This document shows positions 53,571 to 62,277 of a stretch of DNA of 64,000 nt, in pieces. The notes beneath the pieces are model-generated. The model did no database searches and had not been told where the DNA came from. It saw nothing but the letters and a program-made list of their open reading frames with translations. The stretch's first letter is position 1. Every line of letters begins with the position of its first letter. This stretch comes from an uncultured Actinomycetes bacterium (GTDB taxonomy: Bacteria > Actinomycetota > Thermoleophilia > Miltoncostaeales > Miltoncostaeaceae), in the NCBI GenBank assembly GCA_903896045.1, contig CAITWD010000036.1, positions 42,871 through 106,870 of the forward strand, in the 5' to 3' direction. Position numbers and translations under genes: made by a program.

Positions 53571-54952
53571 CCGGCCACCCCCGCGGCTGTGCGTGACCCA
53601 ATGATCTCGGCAACAACCTCTCCCAGCACACGCACAAGAGTGTCGATATCGCTTCGTGAGCGCTGCTCGGTAATCGCCACAAGCAAGCCGTTTTCGTACT
53701 CGGGATATTCATGTCCCAATGCAAGACCAGGGTTTACGCCACGGTCCTGACACGCCGCGATCACGCGATCGGCGGGTGCGTCAAGCCGCACCGCAAACTC
53801 ACGCACCACAGGTTGGTCGTGCAGTAACTCAACGCCGTCGAGCGCCGCCAGCTGCGTGCGTGCATAGGCGGTGCGTTGCAAAAGCAATTCGCCCAACTCC
53901 GGTAACCCCTGGCGACCAAGCCAAGCCAGATAGATGACCCCTGCCAACGCATTCAAGGCTTGGGCGGTGCAAATGTTGGAGGTCGCCTTCTCGCGACGAA
54001 TGTGTTGCTCTCTGGTCTGCAACGTCAAGACAAACCCACGTCGCCCATCCACATCGGCTGTTTGCCCCGCAATGCGTCCCGGCATCCGGCGCATGTGTTC
54101 AGCGCTCGCGGCCAAGAATCCGAATGAAGGACCACCAAAGTCCAAGCGGTTCCCCAGGGTTTGTCCCTCTCCGACGCAAATTTCAATGCCCTGATTGCCC
54201 GGGGCCTCAAGCACTCCAAGCGTCAAGGGGTCGGCGCTACAAATCGGCACCGCGCCGGCGGCATGCGCAATCTCAGCGATTGCAGAAAGATCTTCGACGG
54301 CGCCCAAAAAATTCGGCTGCTGCACAATGACTGCACAGGTATTTGGGCCAACAAGATCAGCGAGTTGGGTGAGATCGGTGACACCGTTTACGAGGTCCAC
54401 CTCCACCACGCGTCCGCCCCAGCCGTGTGCCACGGTGGCAAGGGTCTGACGCGCATGCGGATGCAGGCCGCGCGACACCACAAATTCTGGGCGATCGTTT
54501 GCAAGCTTGGACATGTACGCCGCTGATGCAACCGCAGATGGCCCCTCGTACAACGACGCGTTCGAGATCGGGAGCCCAGTGAGCTCGCTGATGGCCGTCT
54601 GATACTCAAACATCGCTTGCAGGCCACCCTGAGAAATCTCTGGTTGGTAGGGCGTATACGGCGTCAAGAATTCTGATCGCAGGATGATCGACTCGATGAG
54701 TGCCGGCGAGTAGTGGTCGTACATGCCACCGCCAAGAAAGGTGATCTCATCATCGGCAGAGGTATTGCGCTCCGCAAGTTGGCGAAGATGTGCAACGACC
54801 TCTTGCTCGGGGCGACCCGCGGGAATATTCAGCGGCACCTGCAGACGCACATCATCCGGAATTGCTCCCAACAACTCATCAATCGATGCGACACCGATGG
54901 TGGCGAGCATCTCGGCGAGATCCTCGGGTGTCAAAGATGTGTATTCGCTCAC
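53567..54952 (-). CDS. gcvPA: Glycine dehydrogenase (decarboxylating) subunit 1
   Basis: A 461-residue alpha subunit of the split P protein, homologous to the PLP fold but without the PLP lysine. F-L-G-G-G-M-Y-D-H-Y-S-P-A, Y-T-P-Y-Q-P-E-I-S-Q-G and N-A-S-L-Y-E-G are typical. GTG 54952 is preferred over TTG 54955, since GAGG lies 6 bases before it. Most mycobacteria have a single-chain P protein, so the split form is a lineage clue. Confidence 0.95.
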   Translation of the reverse strand: MSEYTSLTPEDLAEMLATIGVASIDELLGAIPDDVRLQVPLNIPAGRPEQEVVAHLRQLAERNTSADDEITFLGGGMYDHYSPALIESIILRSEFLTPYTPYQPEISQGGLQAMFEYQTAISELTGLPISNASLYEGPSAVASAAYMSKLANDRPEFVVSRGLHPHARQTLATVAHGWGGRVVEVDLVNGVTDLTQLADLVGPNTCAVIVQQPNFLGAVEDLSAIAEIAHAAGAVPICSADPLTLGVLEAPGNQGIEICVGEGQTLGNRLDFGGPSFGFLAASAEHMRRMPGRIAGQTADVDGRRGFVLTLQTREQHIRREKATSNICTAQALNALAGVIYLAWLGRQGLPELGELLLQRTAYARTQLAALDGVELLHDQPVVREFAVRLDAPADRVIAACQDRGVNPGLALGHEYPEYENGLLVAITEQRSRSDIDTLVRVLGEVVAEIIGSRTAAGVAG

Positions 54953-54991
54953 CAATCGCCTCGCTGTTCCGTGCGTGTATCGATCAAATTG

Positions 54992-55393
54992 TTACGCGTC
55001 GCCGAGACCGGCGAGATAGGCGGTGTATGCCGCCTGATCCATCAATGCACCCACTGCGTCCGGGTTCGCTAAGCGTACTCGCAGCAACCAGCCCTCCCCA
55101 TAGGGATCGGAGTTGACTAAGCCCGGTGATGCGACAACCGCCTCATTGACCGCGATCACTTCGCCTTCAGCAGGCGCATAGATATCCGAGACCGCTTTGA
55201 CCGACTCGAGCTCGCCATACGTCGCATCCGCGGACACCGTGGAGCCGACCGCAGGCGGCTCGTAGAAAACGACCTCACCAAGCGCATCCTGGGCAAACCA
55301 GGTGATCCCAAAGATGGCCTCATCACCCTCCACCCGAACCCAGTCATGTTCGCGGTGATACCGCAGGTCGTCAGGGTAACTCTCGTCTGCCAT
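54992..55393 (-). CDS. gcvH: Glycine cleavage system H protein
   Basis: A 133-residue lipoyl carrier shuttling the aminomethyl group between P, T and L proteins. The lipoylated Lys is in E-S-V-K-A-V-S-D-I-Y-A-P. R-E-H-D-W-V-R-V and N-S-D-P-Y-G-E-G-W-L are also typical. The track ORF adds 31 residues. ATG 55393 has AGGGAAGAG immediately upstream. It is 10 bases after gcvT. Confidence 0.96.
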   Translation of the reverse strand: MADESYPDDLRYHREHDWVRVEGDEAIFGITWFAQDALGEVVFYEPPAVGSTVSADATYGELESVKAVSDIYAPAEGEVIAVNEAVVASPGLVNSDPYGEGWLLRVRLANPDAVGALMDQAAYTAYLAGLGDA

Positions 55394-55403
55394 CTCTTCC
55401 CTT

Positions 55404-56510
55404 TCAGTCGGTGCGCGGGGACCGCGCAACCAATGGTCGACGTGCGATATGCGCCTGACGTTTGCGTCCACGCACGTCAACAACAATTTCCGTACCCACT
55501 ATCGCGAACTCGCTTGCGATGTAGGCCATCCCAATGCCGCACTCCAAGCTTGGTGAGAGCGTCCCACTCGACATCACTCCGACCACGCGGTCGCCAATCA
55601 GCACATCCTGGCCTGGGCGAGGAATGCCGGGTTCGTCAAACATCACACCGACCAGCTTCTCGGCGACGCCGTTGGCAATATCCCGCTCAACTGATTCGGC
55701 GCCGGCAAACCCGAATTTCTTTGTGTCGCAGGCCCATGACAACACTGCGGCAATTGGCCCGCGATCACGACTGAGTTCATTGCCATAGAGCGGGTATCCC
55801 ATCTCGGTGCGCAGCGTGTCGCGCGCCACGAGTCCCGCGGGCACCGCATCAACTGCGCCCCGCAAGAGCGCATCCCACACCCGCGGAGCTGACTCCCATG
55901 GGCACATGATCTCCACCCCGGGTTCGCCGGTGTATCCGGTGCGGGCAATCAGCGCCGGCACATGGGCGACCATATCCTCGGTGATCTCGAAATACTCAAG
56001 TCCCAGCGGTGATGGCGATCCAACGAGCGGACCGAGGGCATTCATCCACTCCGGCCCCTGGAGCGCGATCATCGCCACTTCATCAGAGCGATCAGCAATT
56101 TCGACATCACGCCCCGCCGCGCACTCCTGAATTCGCTCCCAGCACGCGCTGCGATTCGATGCGTTGACCACCAGCATGTAGCGATCAAGCAATGCATAGA
56201 CGATCAAATCGTCAATGACGCCGCCATCGTCAGTGAGCATCAGGGTGTACTGCCCCTGGCCAGGACCGATTGCACCCAAGTTGTTGGTCAGCGCCCAGGT
56301 GAGCAGCTCTCGCGCATCACGACCCGCGACCTCGATTTGTCCCATATGCGAGACATCGAACATGCCCACAGATGCGCGCACGGCAAGGTGCTCGCTACGC
56401 GGTGATCCATAGTCAAGCGGCATTTGCCAACCAGCAAAGTCGCCAAGCTTGGCACCAGCGGCGAGATGCCGCGAATAAAGGGACGTTGTCCGAGGAGAGA
56501 TCGCCGTCAT
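55404..56510 (-). CDS. gcvT: Glycine cleavage system T protein (aminomethyltransferase)
   Basis: A 368-residue tetrahydrofolate-dependent enzyme. F-A-G-W-Q-M-P-L-D-Y-G, F-D-V-S-H-M-G-Q-I, G-L-V-A-R-D-T-L-R-T-E-M-G-Y-P-L-Y-G and the T-G-Y-T-G-E-P-G-V-E segment are present. ATG 56510 starts MTAISPRTTSLY, and the track ORF adds 34 residues. No clear Shine-Dalgarno is seen. A TAGCGT -10-like box at 56522-56527 would put the transcript start within a few bases of the ATG. Confidence 0.95.
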   Translation of the reverse strand: MTAISPRTTSLYSRHLAAGAKLGDFAGWQMPLDYGSPRSEHLAVRASVGMFDVSHMGQIEVAGRDARELLTWALTNNLGAIGPGQGQYTLMLTDDGGVIDDLIVYALLDRYMLVVNASNRSACWERIQECAAGRDVEIADRSDEVAMIALQGPEWMNALGPLVGSPSPLGLEYFEITEDMVAHVPALIARTGYTGEPGVEIMCPWESAPRVWDALLRGAVDAVPAGLVARDTLRTEMGYPLYGNELSRDRGPIAAVLSWACDTKKFGFAGAESVERDIANGVAEKLVGVMFDEPGIPRPGQDVLIGDRVVGVMSSGTLSPSLECGIGMAYIASEFAIVGTEIVVDVRGRKRQAHIARRPLVARSPRTD

Positions 56511-56583
56511 CGACGTCGGTGACGCTACCAGGGACACCGGACCGCGTGGAGCCTTTCGGTCGAGGCGACCTCGGAATTTGCGG

Positions 56584-56655
56584 CGTCCTCGTCGAGCCGA
56601 TGAGGACGACAATCCAGGATCGACCCGCCGCCATGCCTGACGTCAGGTCGATCCA
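56584..56655 (-). terminator. Two hairpins between ftsZ and gcvT
   Basis: Just after the ftsZ stop, a 12-bp stem with one mismatch (CCTGGATCGACC/GGTCGATCCTGG, about 56612-56655) encloses a CCTGACGTCAGG palindrome. It is followed by CGTCCTC-A-TCG-GCT-CGA-C-GAGGACG (56584-56608). No long T tract follows. Position and stability suggest an ftsZ terminator or mRNA 3' end. The conserved core of a glycine riboswitch was looked for and not seen. Confidence 0.45.
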
Positions 56656-56664
56656 GGGTGCGAA

Positions 56665-57789
56665 TTACTTTAAGAAGTCGGGAATTTCCAACTCGTCGTC
56701 GGAAATCTCAAGACTCGCCTTTTCATCTGCGTCAAGCACGGCACGGCGTGACTCAGTCTCCACTCGGGGAACCGACGGCACCGACGATGATGAGTACTGA
56801 CGCGTGCCACCCGCTGCGCCTGCACGGTATTCAATTTCCGGCTCGGCGGGACCATCAAAGCCGGTGGCAATCACGGTCACGCGCAATGTGTCACCCGCGT
56901 TTTCGTCCACCACGGCACCGAAGATGACGTTGCAATCCTCGTCGGCGGCGCCACGGATGATGCTTGCGGCCTCGTCGATCTCGAACAATCCGAGATCTGG
57001 GCCACCAGTGATGTTCAAAAGGACGCCGGTCGCACCCGCCATGCTCGTCTCGAGCAATGGGCTCGAAATTGCCGCGCGTGCGGCTTCGGTGGCGCGATTC
57101 TCACCCGATGCGGCACCAATGCCCATCAGCGAAGCGCCGGCATTTTCCATAATCGTGCGCACATCAGCAAAGTCGAGGTTGATCAAACCCGGGACGGTGA
57201 TCAGATCGGTGATGCCTTGCACGCCTTGACGCAGGACGTCATCGGCCATTCGGAAGGCTTCAACGATCGAGGTCCGGCGCTCGACGACCTGCAAGAGGCG
57301 CTCGTTCGGAATCACGATTAAGGCATCGACATGCTTCTTGAGGGCGTCTATTCCCTCATCGGCACGCTTTTGGCGTTGCTTGCCTTCGAAGTGGAATGGA
57401 CGGGTCACAACGCCAACAGTCAAGGCGCCTTGCTCACGAGCAATCTGGGCGAGCACGGGAGCCGCACCGGTACCGGTGCCGCCACCCTCGCCTGCGGTCA
57501 CAAAGACCATGTCCGCTCCGCGAACGGCTTCCTTGATCTCCTCGCGGGTTTCCTCGGCGGCGTCACGACCCACGCGTGGATCGGCACCCGCCCCGAGACC
57601 CTTGGTCAGGTTCCCACCGATGTGCAACTTGTGATCGGCGTCGCACATCCCGAGCGCCTGCGCGTCGGTATTGACCGCGATGAACTCGACACCCCGCACC
57701 CCTGCATCGACCATCCGGTTGACGGCGTTGGTTCCACCTCCGCCGACCCCGCATACCTTGATGACCGCGAGGTAGTTATTTGCTTCCAC
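56665..57789 (-). CDS. ftsZ: Cell division protein FtsZ
   Basis: A 374-residue tubulin-like GTPase forming the division ring. The G-box is [14 protein letters not shown], and the T7 loop is N-L-D-F-A-D-V. A short linker of about 45 residues ends in the conserved C-terminal peptide [11 protein letters not shown] used by FtsZ partners. The track ORF starts too early. GTG 57789 ([12 protein letters not shown]) has GGGGAGGG about 8 bases upstream. It has its own promoter and a leader of about 165 bases. Confidence 0.96.
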   Translation of the reverse strand: MEANNYLAVIKVCGVGGGGTNAVNRMVDAGVRGVEFIAVNTDAQALGMCDADHKLHIGGNLTKGLGAGADPRVGRDAAEETREEIKEAVRGADMVFVTAGEGGGTGTGAAPVLAQIAREQGALTVGVVTRPFHFEGKQRQKRADEGIDALKKHVDALIVIPNERLLQVVERRTSIVEAFRMADDVLRQGVQGITDLITVPGLINLDFADVRTIMENAGASLMGIGAASGENRATEAARAAISSPLLETSMAGATGVLLNITGGPDLGLFEIDEAASIIRGAADEDCNVIFGAVVDENAGDTLRVTVIATGFDGPAEPEIEYRAGAAGGTRQYSSSSVPSVPRVETESRRAVLDADEKASLEISDDELEIPDFLK

Positions 57790-57881
57790 GTCGCCCGCCC
57801 TCCCCAGCCGCAGCCGCAATGGCTCCCGGTGATGATCATGTCTGTACGTAAACTCGAAGGTTGTTACCCCGGGTGCGCGAC

Positions 57882-58060
57882 AAGTCTCAACTTATACCTG
57901 AGACTTTCTTCTGCTCGCAATCCCGAGAACACGCGTGGTTAAGGCACGCGCGTCAGGGCCGACGGTAAGCCTCTTCAACCCTCATGTCAAGACCTGAGGG
58001 TTGTTCTCTGATCAGAAGATCAAAAAATGATCTATGACTGTACCTCAACCTGAGCTTGAG
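57882..58060 (-). repeat. Three related inverted repeats around the ftsZ promoter
   Basis: Minus strand: AAGTCTCA-N9-TGAGACTT (57882-57906, 8-bp arms), CAACCCTCA-N10-TGAGGGTTG (57976-58003, 9-bp arms) and CTCAA-N7-TTGAG (58044-58060, overlapping the ftsQ stop). All share CTCA...TGAG halves 8-10 bases apart, and each contains a CTCAGGT string. The middle one overlaps the -35 of the ftsZ promoter. They could bind one regulator or act as RNA structures. Confidence 0.5.
57962..57990 (-). promoter_or_regulatory. Promoter of ftsZ
   Basis: TTGACA (57985-57990) and TACCGT (57962-57967) are exactly 17 bases apart on the minus strand, a near-ideal sigma-70-type promoter with a TANNNT -10. Transcription would start near 57955. 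This lets ftsZ be expressed separately from the murG-ftsQ genes. Confidence 0.65.
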
Positions 58061-58890
58061 CTATGTGACAAAAGACCCCCGACGCCCCCAAGTGCAGGAC
58101 GGCTTGGGACCGTCACATCAAGATAGGTCGCCTTTTTCTGAATCGCCGTACTCACGCTGCCAAGAACTACGTTAATTGCAGCAGCTTTCTCTGGGAGCTG
58201 ATCGAGCGAGCCAAGGACCAACGACGGTCCGTTGAGTAGCTGACCGGTCAGTTGCCCCTGGGAATAGGTGAGATTTTGCACGCGCGCACGGATGCGCGGC
58301 GAAAGGTCGTGCAGGAATTGCACTCCCTGCAACCCCCACCCTGGCAATGGGTGGGCAAATGTCGGCAATGGTTGCGATAACACGATGCTTGCCCGCGCAA
58401 GATGGGTCGGAACGAGGCCCATCACCAAACCTCGGGGCGAGACGATCACGGCTGTTTGGTTTGGGCCTCGGACGATGGCAATTGGGTCCGCCGGGGTGAC
58501 GCGCACATTCAGTGCCAACGGCCAGGACCGCGAAATTGCAATGTCCTGTACTCCAGGAAACCGAATCGCCACCTGATGGAGTACATGGATCGGCGGGGAG
58601 AGCAGCGATCCTCCCCGCCCAGCAGCAGCGGTCAGTGCGCCCGAGAGCTGACTCGCATCTGGTCCTGAATAGCCTGTGACATTGACGCTGTTGATCGCGA
58701 GTACGGGCCCAGCCGCCAACCAATAGCCCGCGAGCAGGCACACCAGGCCACCGACACCAATCTCAATCACCCCGCGGCGGCGGCGGCCCTGCTCCCGTTC
58801 AACCTCACGACGGCGTGCCGCGAGCGCCGGGTGCGGCCGGCCAGGTCGCGGAGTATCCGAAGGCGGCGGACCGTCATCGGTCGTCGTCAT
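58045..58890 (-). CDS. ftsQ: Cell division protein FtsQ
   Basis: A 281-residue bitopic divisome protein. A basic cytoplasmic tail of about 40 residues (R-R-R-R) is followed by one transmembrane helix (about 42-66) and a POTRA domain beginning I-N-S-V-N-V-T-G-Y. The beta domain and a Gly/Ser-rich tail follow. Sequence conservation is low as usual, and the assignment rests on architecture and position between murB and ftsZ. ATG overlaps murB as ATGA. Confidence 0.88.
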   Translation of the reverse strand: MTTTDDGPPPSDTPRPGRPHPALAARRREVEREQGRRRRGVIEIGVGGLVCLLAGYWLAAGPVLAINSVNVTGYSGPDASQLSGALTAAAGRGGSLLSPPIHVLHQVAIRFPGVQDIAISRSWPLALNVRVTPADPIAIVRGPNQTAVIVSPRGLVMGLVPTHLARASIVLSQPLPTFAHPLPGWGLQGVQFLHDLSPRIRARVQNLTYSQGQLTGQLLNGPSLVLGSLDQLPEKAAAINVVLGSVSTAIQKKATYLDVTVPSRPALGGVGGLLSHSSSSG

Positions 58891-59783
58891 GACAACTCCC
58901 CAAGGGGCGGCCGTGTAATCCCCACCTCAAAATCGAGATACCGCACCTCTGCGTCGAGAATGGGCCCCCCTGCTGCATGGACGCGTCGCCGCCCCTCACG
59001 CATCAATGCCAGAACATCTGCCGAGCTGCACCCCGGCGATGCTTCGATGAAATTCGCATGGACCGGAGAAAAGCGTGCCCCGCCGATCGTCAGTCCTTTA
59101 CATCCCGCAGCATCGAGTAACCGTCCCGAGGATCCACCCGGTGGGTTGGCAAATACGCTGCCGAATGTCCGCACACCCTGTGGTTGGGTCGCCCGGCGAT
59201 GGCCGCGAAATTCGGTCAAGCGTTCTTGGATTTGTTCAGGATCTCCAGGAGTCAGTCGGAATGCGGCTGCGCCAACGACCTCATTCGGAGCAAGTCGGCT
59301 ATACCGATAGCCGAGTGCAAGCTCTTCTGGGCCGACGCGTCGACGCCCAGTTGGTGTGCAAATCACGGCCCACTCCAACACATCTTTGAGCTCGGAGGCA
59401 TATGCGCCGGCGTTCATGGCAACCGCTCCTCCCACCGTGCCGGGAATACTCGCGCCAAATTCAAGCCCAGAGAGTCCGTGCTTGGCCACCCGCTGCACTG
59501 CGCGCGGAAGAGATGCCCCCGCACCGCACCACACGCCAGATTCACGCATCACAATTGAGCTCAATCGGCCGGTCAGACGTATCGCCAGTCCGCGAAATCC
59601 TTCGTCGCCGATCAACAGGTTCGATCCGTTGCCGATGACCGCCACAGGAAGATCCTGCGATGCAGCCCATGCAAGCCCCTGGGTCACATCCCGAAACGAA
59701 CGCGCAGTACACAGCGCGCGCGACGTACCGCCGACCCGAATCGTCGTAAACGGTGCGAGGGGAACGTTCTGTTCCAAGTCCAC
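58887..59783 (-). CDS. murB: UDP-N-acetylenolpyruvoylglucosamine reductase
   Basis: A 298-residue FAD enzyme forming UDP-MurNAc. T-T-I-R-V-G-G opens the FAD domain, and G-N-G-S-N-L-L-I, G-A-S-I-P-G-T-V-G-G-A-V, G-Y-R-Y-S-R, the catalytic Ser in F-G-S-V-F-A-N-P and a late Glu (A-E-V-R) are present. This is the type I layout with the Y-R-Y-S loop. GTG 59783 is 11 bases after murC. No murA is in the window. Confidence 0.95.
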   Translation of the reverse strand: MDLEQNVPLAPFTTIRVGGTSRALCTARSFRDVTQGLAWAASQDLPVAVIGNGSNLLIGDEGFRGLAIRLTGRLSSIVMRESGVWCGAGASLPRAVQRVAKHGLSGLEFGASIPGTVGGAVAMNAGAYASELKDVLEWAVICTPTGRRRVGPEELALGYRYSRLAPNEVVGAAAFRLTPGDPEQIQERLTEFRGHRRATQPQGVRTFGSVFANPPGGSSGRLLDAAGCKGLTIGGARFSPVHANFIEASPGCSSADVLALMREGRRRVHAAGGPILDAEVRYLDFEVGITRPPLGELS

Positions 59784-59794
59784 CGAAATAACGA

Positions 59795-61180
59795 CTACTC
59801 CCCTCGTTTCGCACGTTGTGCGCTTCGCTCATGCAACCCCTGCACCAAGTCATTCCCAATCCTGGTGATATCCCCTGCCCCGAGGGTCAGCACAAGATCA
59901 CCCTCGCGCGCCTCGTCGACAACGCGTGGGACCACGGCATCCAGTTGTGGGACAAACTCCGCATGCTCCGATGCCGCGAGGCGATCAACGATGTCGCGTC
60001 CACTCACCCCAGCAATCGGGTCCTCACGTGCAGCGTAAATCTCTGTGACATAGACCCTATCGGCACCCGCAAGCGCATTCGCAAATTCATCACACAACTC
60101 ACGCGTGCGCGAATAGAGGTGTGGCTGAAAGATGGCGATCACCCGACCTGTCGCGCGCTCGCGGGCGGCACTCAACGTCGCGCGCACCTCCGCAGGGTGA
60201 TGCGCATAATCATCGATCACTGTGACCCCGCCGGCAACACCGCGCAACTCAAAGCGACGGCCAACACCCGTGAAGGTCGTCAGACGCGTCGCAGCGACAT
60301 CGAGATCAACCCCGCACCAGTCGGCAACAGCAAGCGCGCACGCGGCATTTTCAATGTTGTGACGCCCGGGTACCTGAAGCTCCAATACGACCCGTTGGCC
60401 CGTATTGAGTTGAAGCGTTGCTCTGCCTCCATTGCTCTCCAGGATGCGCGCCCAGGCGTCTGAGCTCTCTCCAATCACCCGCACCTCGCGCCCCGATGCT
60501 CGTGCAATGGCCTGCGCACGATCGTCAGGCCCCGCGACAACGAGCCCCTCCGCCGGCACGCGTGCCAAAAATGCGGCAAACACCTCCTCAACGTCCTCGA
60601 GTGAGGCATACGTGGTGTGGTGATCGTGATCGACATTGAGGAGTACGGCTGCCTCGGGCGAGAACCGCAACAGCGATCGATCGCTCTCATCTGCCTCCGC
60701 CACAAACCATTCACTCGTCCCCCAGATTGCACCGGTCCCATACCCGCCTGCCACGGTTGCTCCGACACATCCCGACGCATCCCCGAGTGCGGCCAACAGC
60801 ATTCCACTCGTGGTCGATTTCCCATGCGCACCGGCGATCGCAAGACAGCGAAAGCCCTCCATGAGCTCAACGAGTAAGTCAGAGCGATGTGCAATTGTGA
60901 TTCCCCGGCGCACTGCCTCTGCATATTCAGGGTTGTCCACTGAGATTGCCGTCGAGATGACGACCGTCTCAATATGCGCAGGGATCGCGGCTGCCGAATG
61001 TCCAATCGTCACCCGCACTCCGATAGAGCTCAGATCATCCACGACCGCAGAACGCTCGCGATCACTTCCACTGACCTTGTACCCGGCCTGGGCCGCAAGA
61101 CGCGCGAGCCCGCTCATGCCGGAACCGCCGATTCCGATGAGATGAATTCCGCGCGCGCGCGGCGCAGGCGCACGGTTCAC
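59795..61180 (-). CDS. murC: UDP-N-acetylmuramate--L-alanine ligase
   Basis: A 461-residue Mur ligase adding the first amino acid of the peptide stem. The N-terminal UDP-binding motif is G-I-G-G-S-G-M-S-G-L-A. The ATP loop is G-A-H-G-K-S-T-T-S-G-M, where the family more often has G-T-H-G-K-T. D-D-Y-A-H-H-P and F-Q-P-H-L-Y-S-R-T are diagnostic. The GTG start overlaps the murG stop as GTGA. Confidence 0.96.
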   Translation of the reverse strand: MNRAPAPRARGIHLIGIGGSGMSGLARLAAQAGYKVSGSDRERSAVVDDLSSIGVRVTIGHSAAAIPAHIETVVISTAISVDNPEYAEAVRRGITIAHRSDLLVELMEGFRCLAIAGAHGKSTTSGMLLAALGDASGCVGATVAGGYGTGAIWGTSEWFVAEADESDRSLLRFSPEAAVLLNVDHDHHTTYASLEDVEEVFAAFLARVPAEGLVVAGPDDRAQAIARASGREVRVIGESSDAWARILESNGGRATLQLNTGQRVVLELQVPGRHNIENAACALAVADWCGVDLDVAATRLTTFTGVGRRFELRGVAGGVTVIDDYAHHPAEVRATLSAARERATGRVIAIFQPHLYSRTRELCDEFANALAGADRVYVTEIYAAREDPIAGVSGRDIVDRLAASEHAEFVPQLDAVVPRVVDEAREGDLVLTLGAGDITRIGNDLVQGLHERSAQRAKRGE

Positions 61181-62277
61181 GAACGCACCGAGGCGACCAC
61201 AAGATCGGCGATCTTGTCGGCGGCATCTGGACGTCCAATGCGCCGAGCTGCATCCGCCATCGCCTCGCGACGAGGGGGATCAGACAAGAGTGCCCCAACC
61301 AACTCACGCAACCGTACACCCGAGCATTCAGCATCAGGCAATACCACCGCCGCACCCGCGCTCACCAACCATTTCGCATTAGTTGCCTGATGATCTGCTG
61401 TTGCATGGGGGTATGGCACCAGAATGCTTGGTCGCCCAATCGCAGCAAGCTCAAACACCGATCCTCCCGAACGCGAGACCACCAGATCTGCTGCAGCAAT
61501 TGCCTCGGGTAAATCATCAAGAAATCCCTCAATTCGATACTGAGGGCTCGGAGTCTGATCACCAAACAATGATCGAGTGGCCTCTACATTCTTGGGACCC
61601 ACGACGTGAATCACCTCAAATGGGGGGTGTGGGCCAAACGCATCGACGGCGGCCGCATTGATTGACCGCGCCCCTTGCGAACCGCCGACGATAAGCACCA
61701 CGGTGGCCTCCGGGGCAATACCAAAGTGCCGACGGCCCGATACCCGTGTTGCGTTCCGGACGGACTCCCTCACCGGACGACCCAGGACTATGTACTTCGG
61801 GCTCACTCGGCCCTTCAAAGGGAATGCGAGCACGACCCGGTGGGCAAGTGGCGCGATCACTCGGTTCGCAAGTCCGAGATGGGAATCTGCTTCCAGCGCG
61901 ATCGCTGGGCGTCGCAAAAGCCACGCCGCAAGGCCAACGGGCCCTGCCATGTATCCACCACCGGTCACCACGACATCAGCCTTGGTGCGCCGCACGATGG
62001 CCATCGCGCGCGGTACAGCGACAACTGCCATCCAAATCGTGCGCAGGGTCCCAAGGCTCACGCGACGTGCAAACCCCTGCAAGGGAATGCTCTCCTCGGC
62101 AAAGCCGTGTTCGCGGGCAAAGCCGTGGCCACTTCGGCCACGCGCCGAAATAAAGGTAATTTCAGCCCCGCGCGCGCGCAGTGCTTCTGCGACTGCGAGC
62201 GCCGGCATCACGTGCCCGCCCGTCCCGCTGGCTGCGATCAATACGTTCAGTGGTGTTCTTGGCGGAAGACTCGGCAT
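61177..62277 (-). CDS. murG: UDP-GlcNAc:lipid I GlcNAc transferase MurG
   Basis: A 366-residue peripheral membrane glycosyltransferase making lipid II. I-A-A-S-G-T-G-G-H-V-M-P-A-L-A is the first G loop. G-G-Y-M-A-G-P-V, G-G-S-Q-G-A-R and S-R-S-G-G-S-V-F-E-L-A follow. ATG 62277 (MPSLPPRTPLNV) is chosen, and GTG 62292 is an alternative. Either way the gene begins well inside the ftsW 3' end (116-base overlap), an unusually long overlap. Confidence 0.94.
   Translation of the reverse strand: MPSLPPRTPLNVLIAASGTGGHVMPALAVAEALRARGAEITFISARGRSGHGFAREHGFAEESIPLQGFARRVSLGTLRTIWMAVVAVPRAMAIVRRTKADVVVTGGGYMAGPVGLAAWLLRRPAIALEADSHLGLANRVIAPLAHRVVLAFPLKGRVSPKYIVLGRPVRESVRNATRVSGRRHFGIAPEATVVLIVGGSQGARSINAAAVDAFGPHPPFEVIHVVGPKNVEATRSLFGDQTPSPQYRIEGFLDDLPEAIAAADLVVSRSGGSVFELAAIGRPSILVPYPHATADHQATNAKWLVSAGAAVVLPDAECSGVRLRELVGALLSDPPRREAMADAARRIGRPDAADKIADLVVASVRS

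Noticed and set aside
56511-56664. Glycine riboswitch upstream of gcvT
   Set aside because: Although the operon and hairpins invited the idea, the conserved glycine aptamer core was not found on the minus strand, and the -10-like box near the ATG leaves almost no leader.
61177-62153. Plus-strand ORFs opposite murG (for example 61658-62335, 225 aa)
   Set aside because: Mirror frames of murG, Arg/Ser/Pro-rich without domain features.
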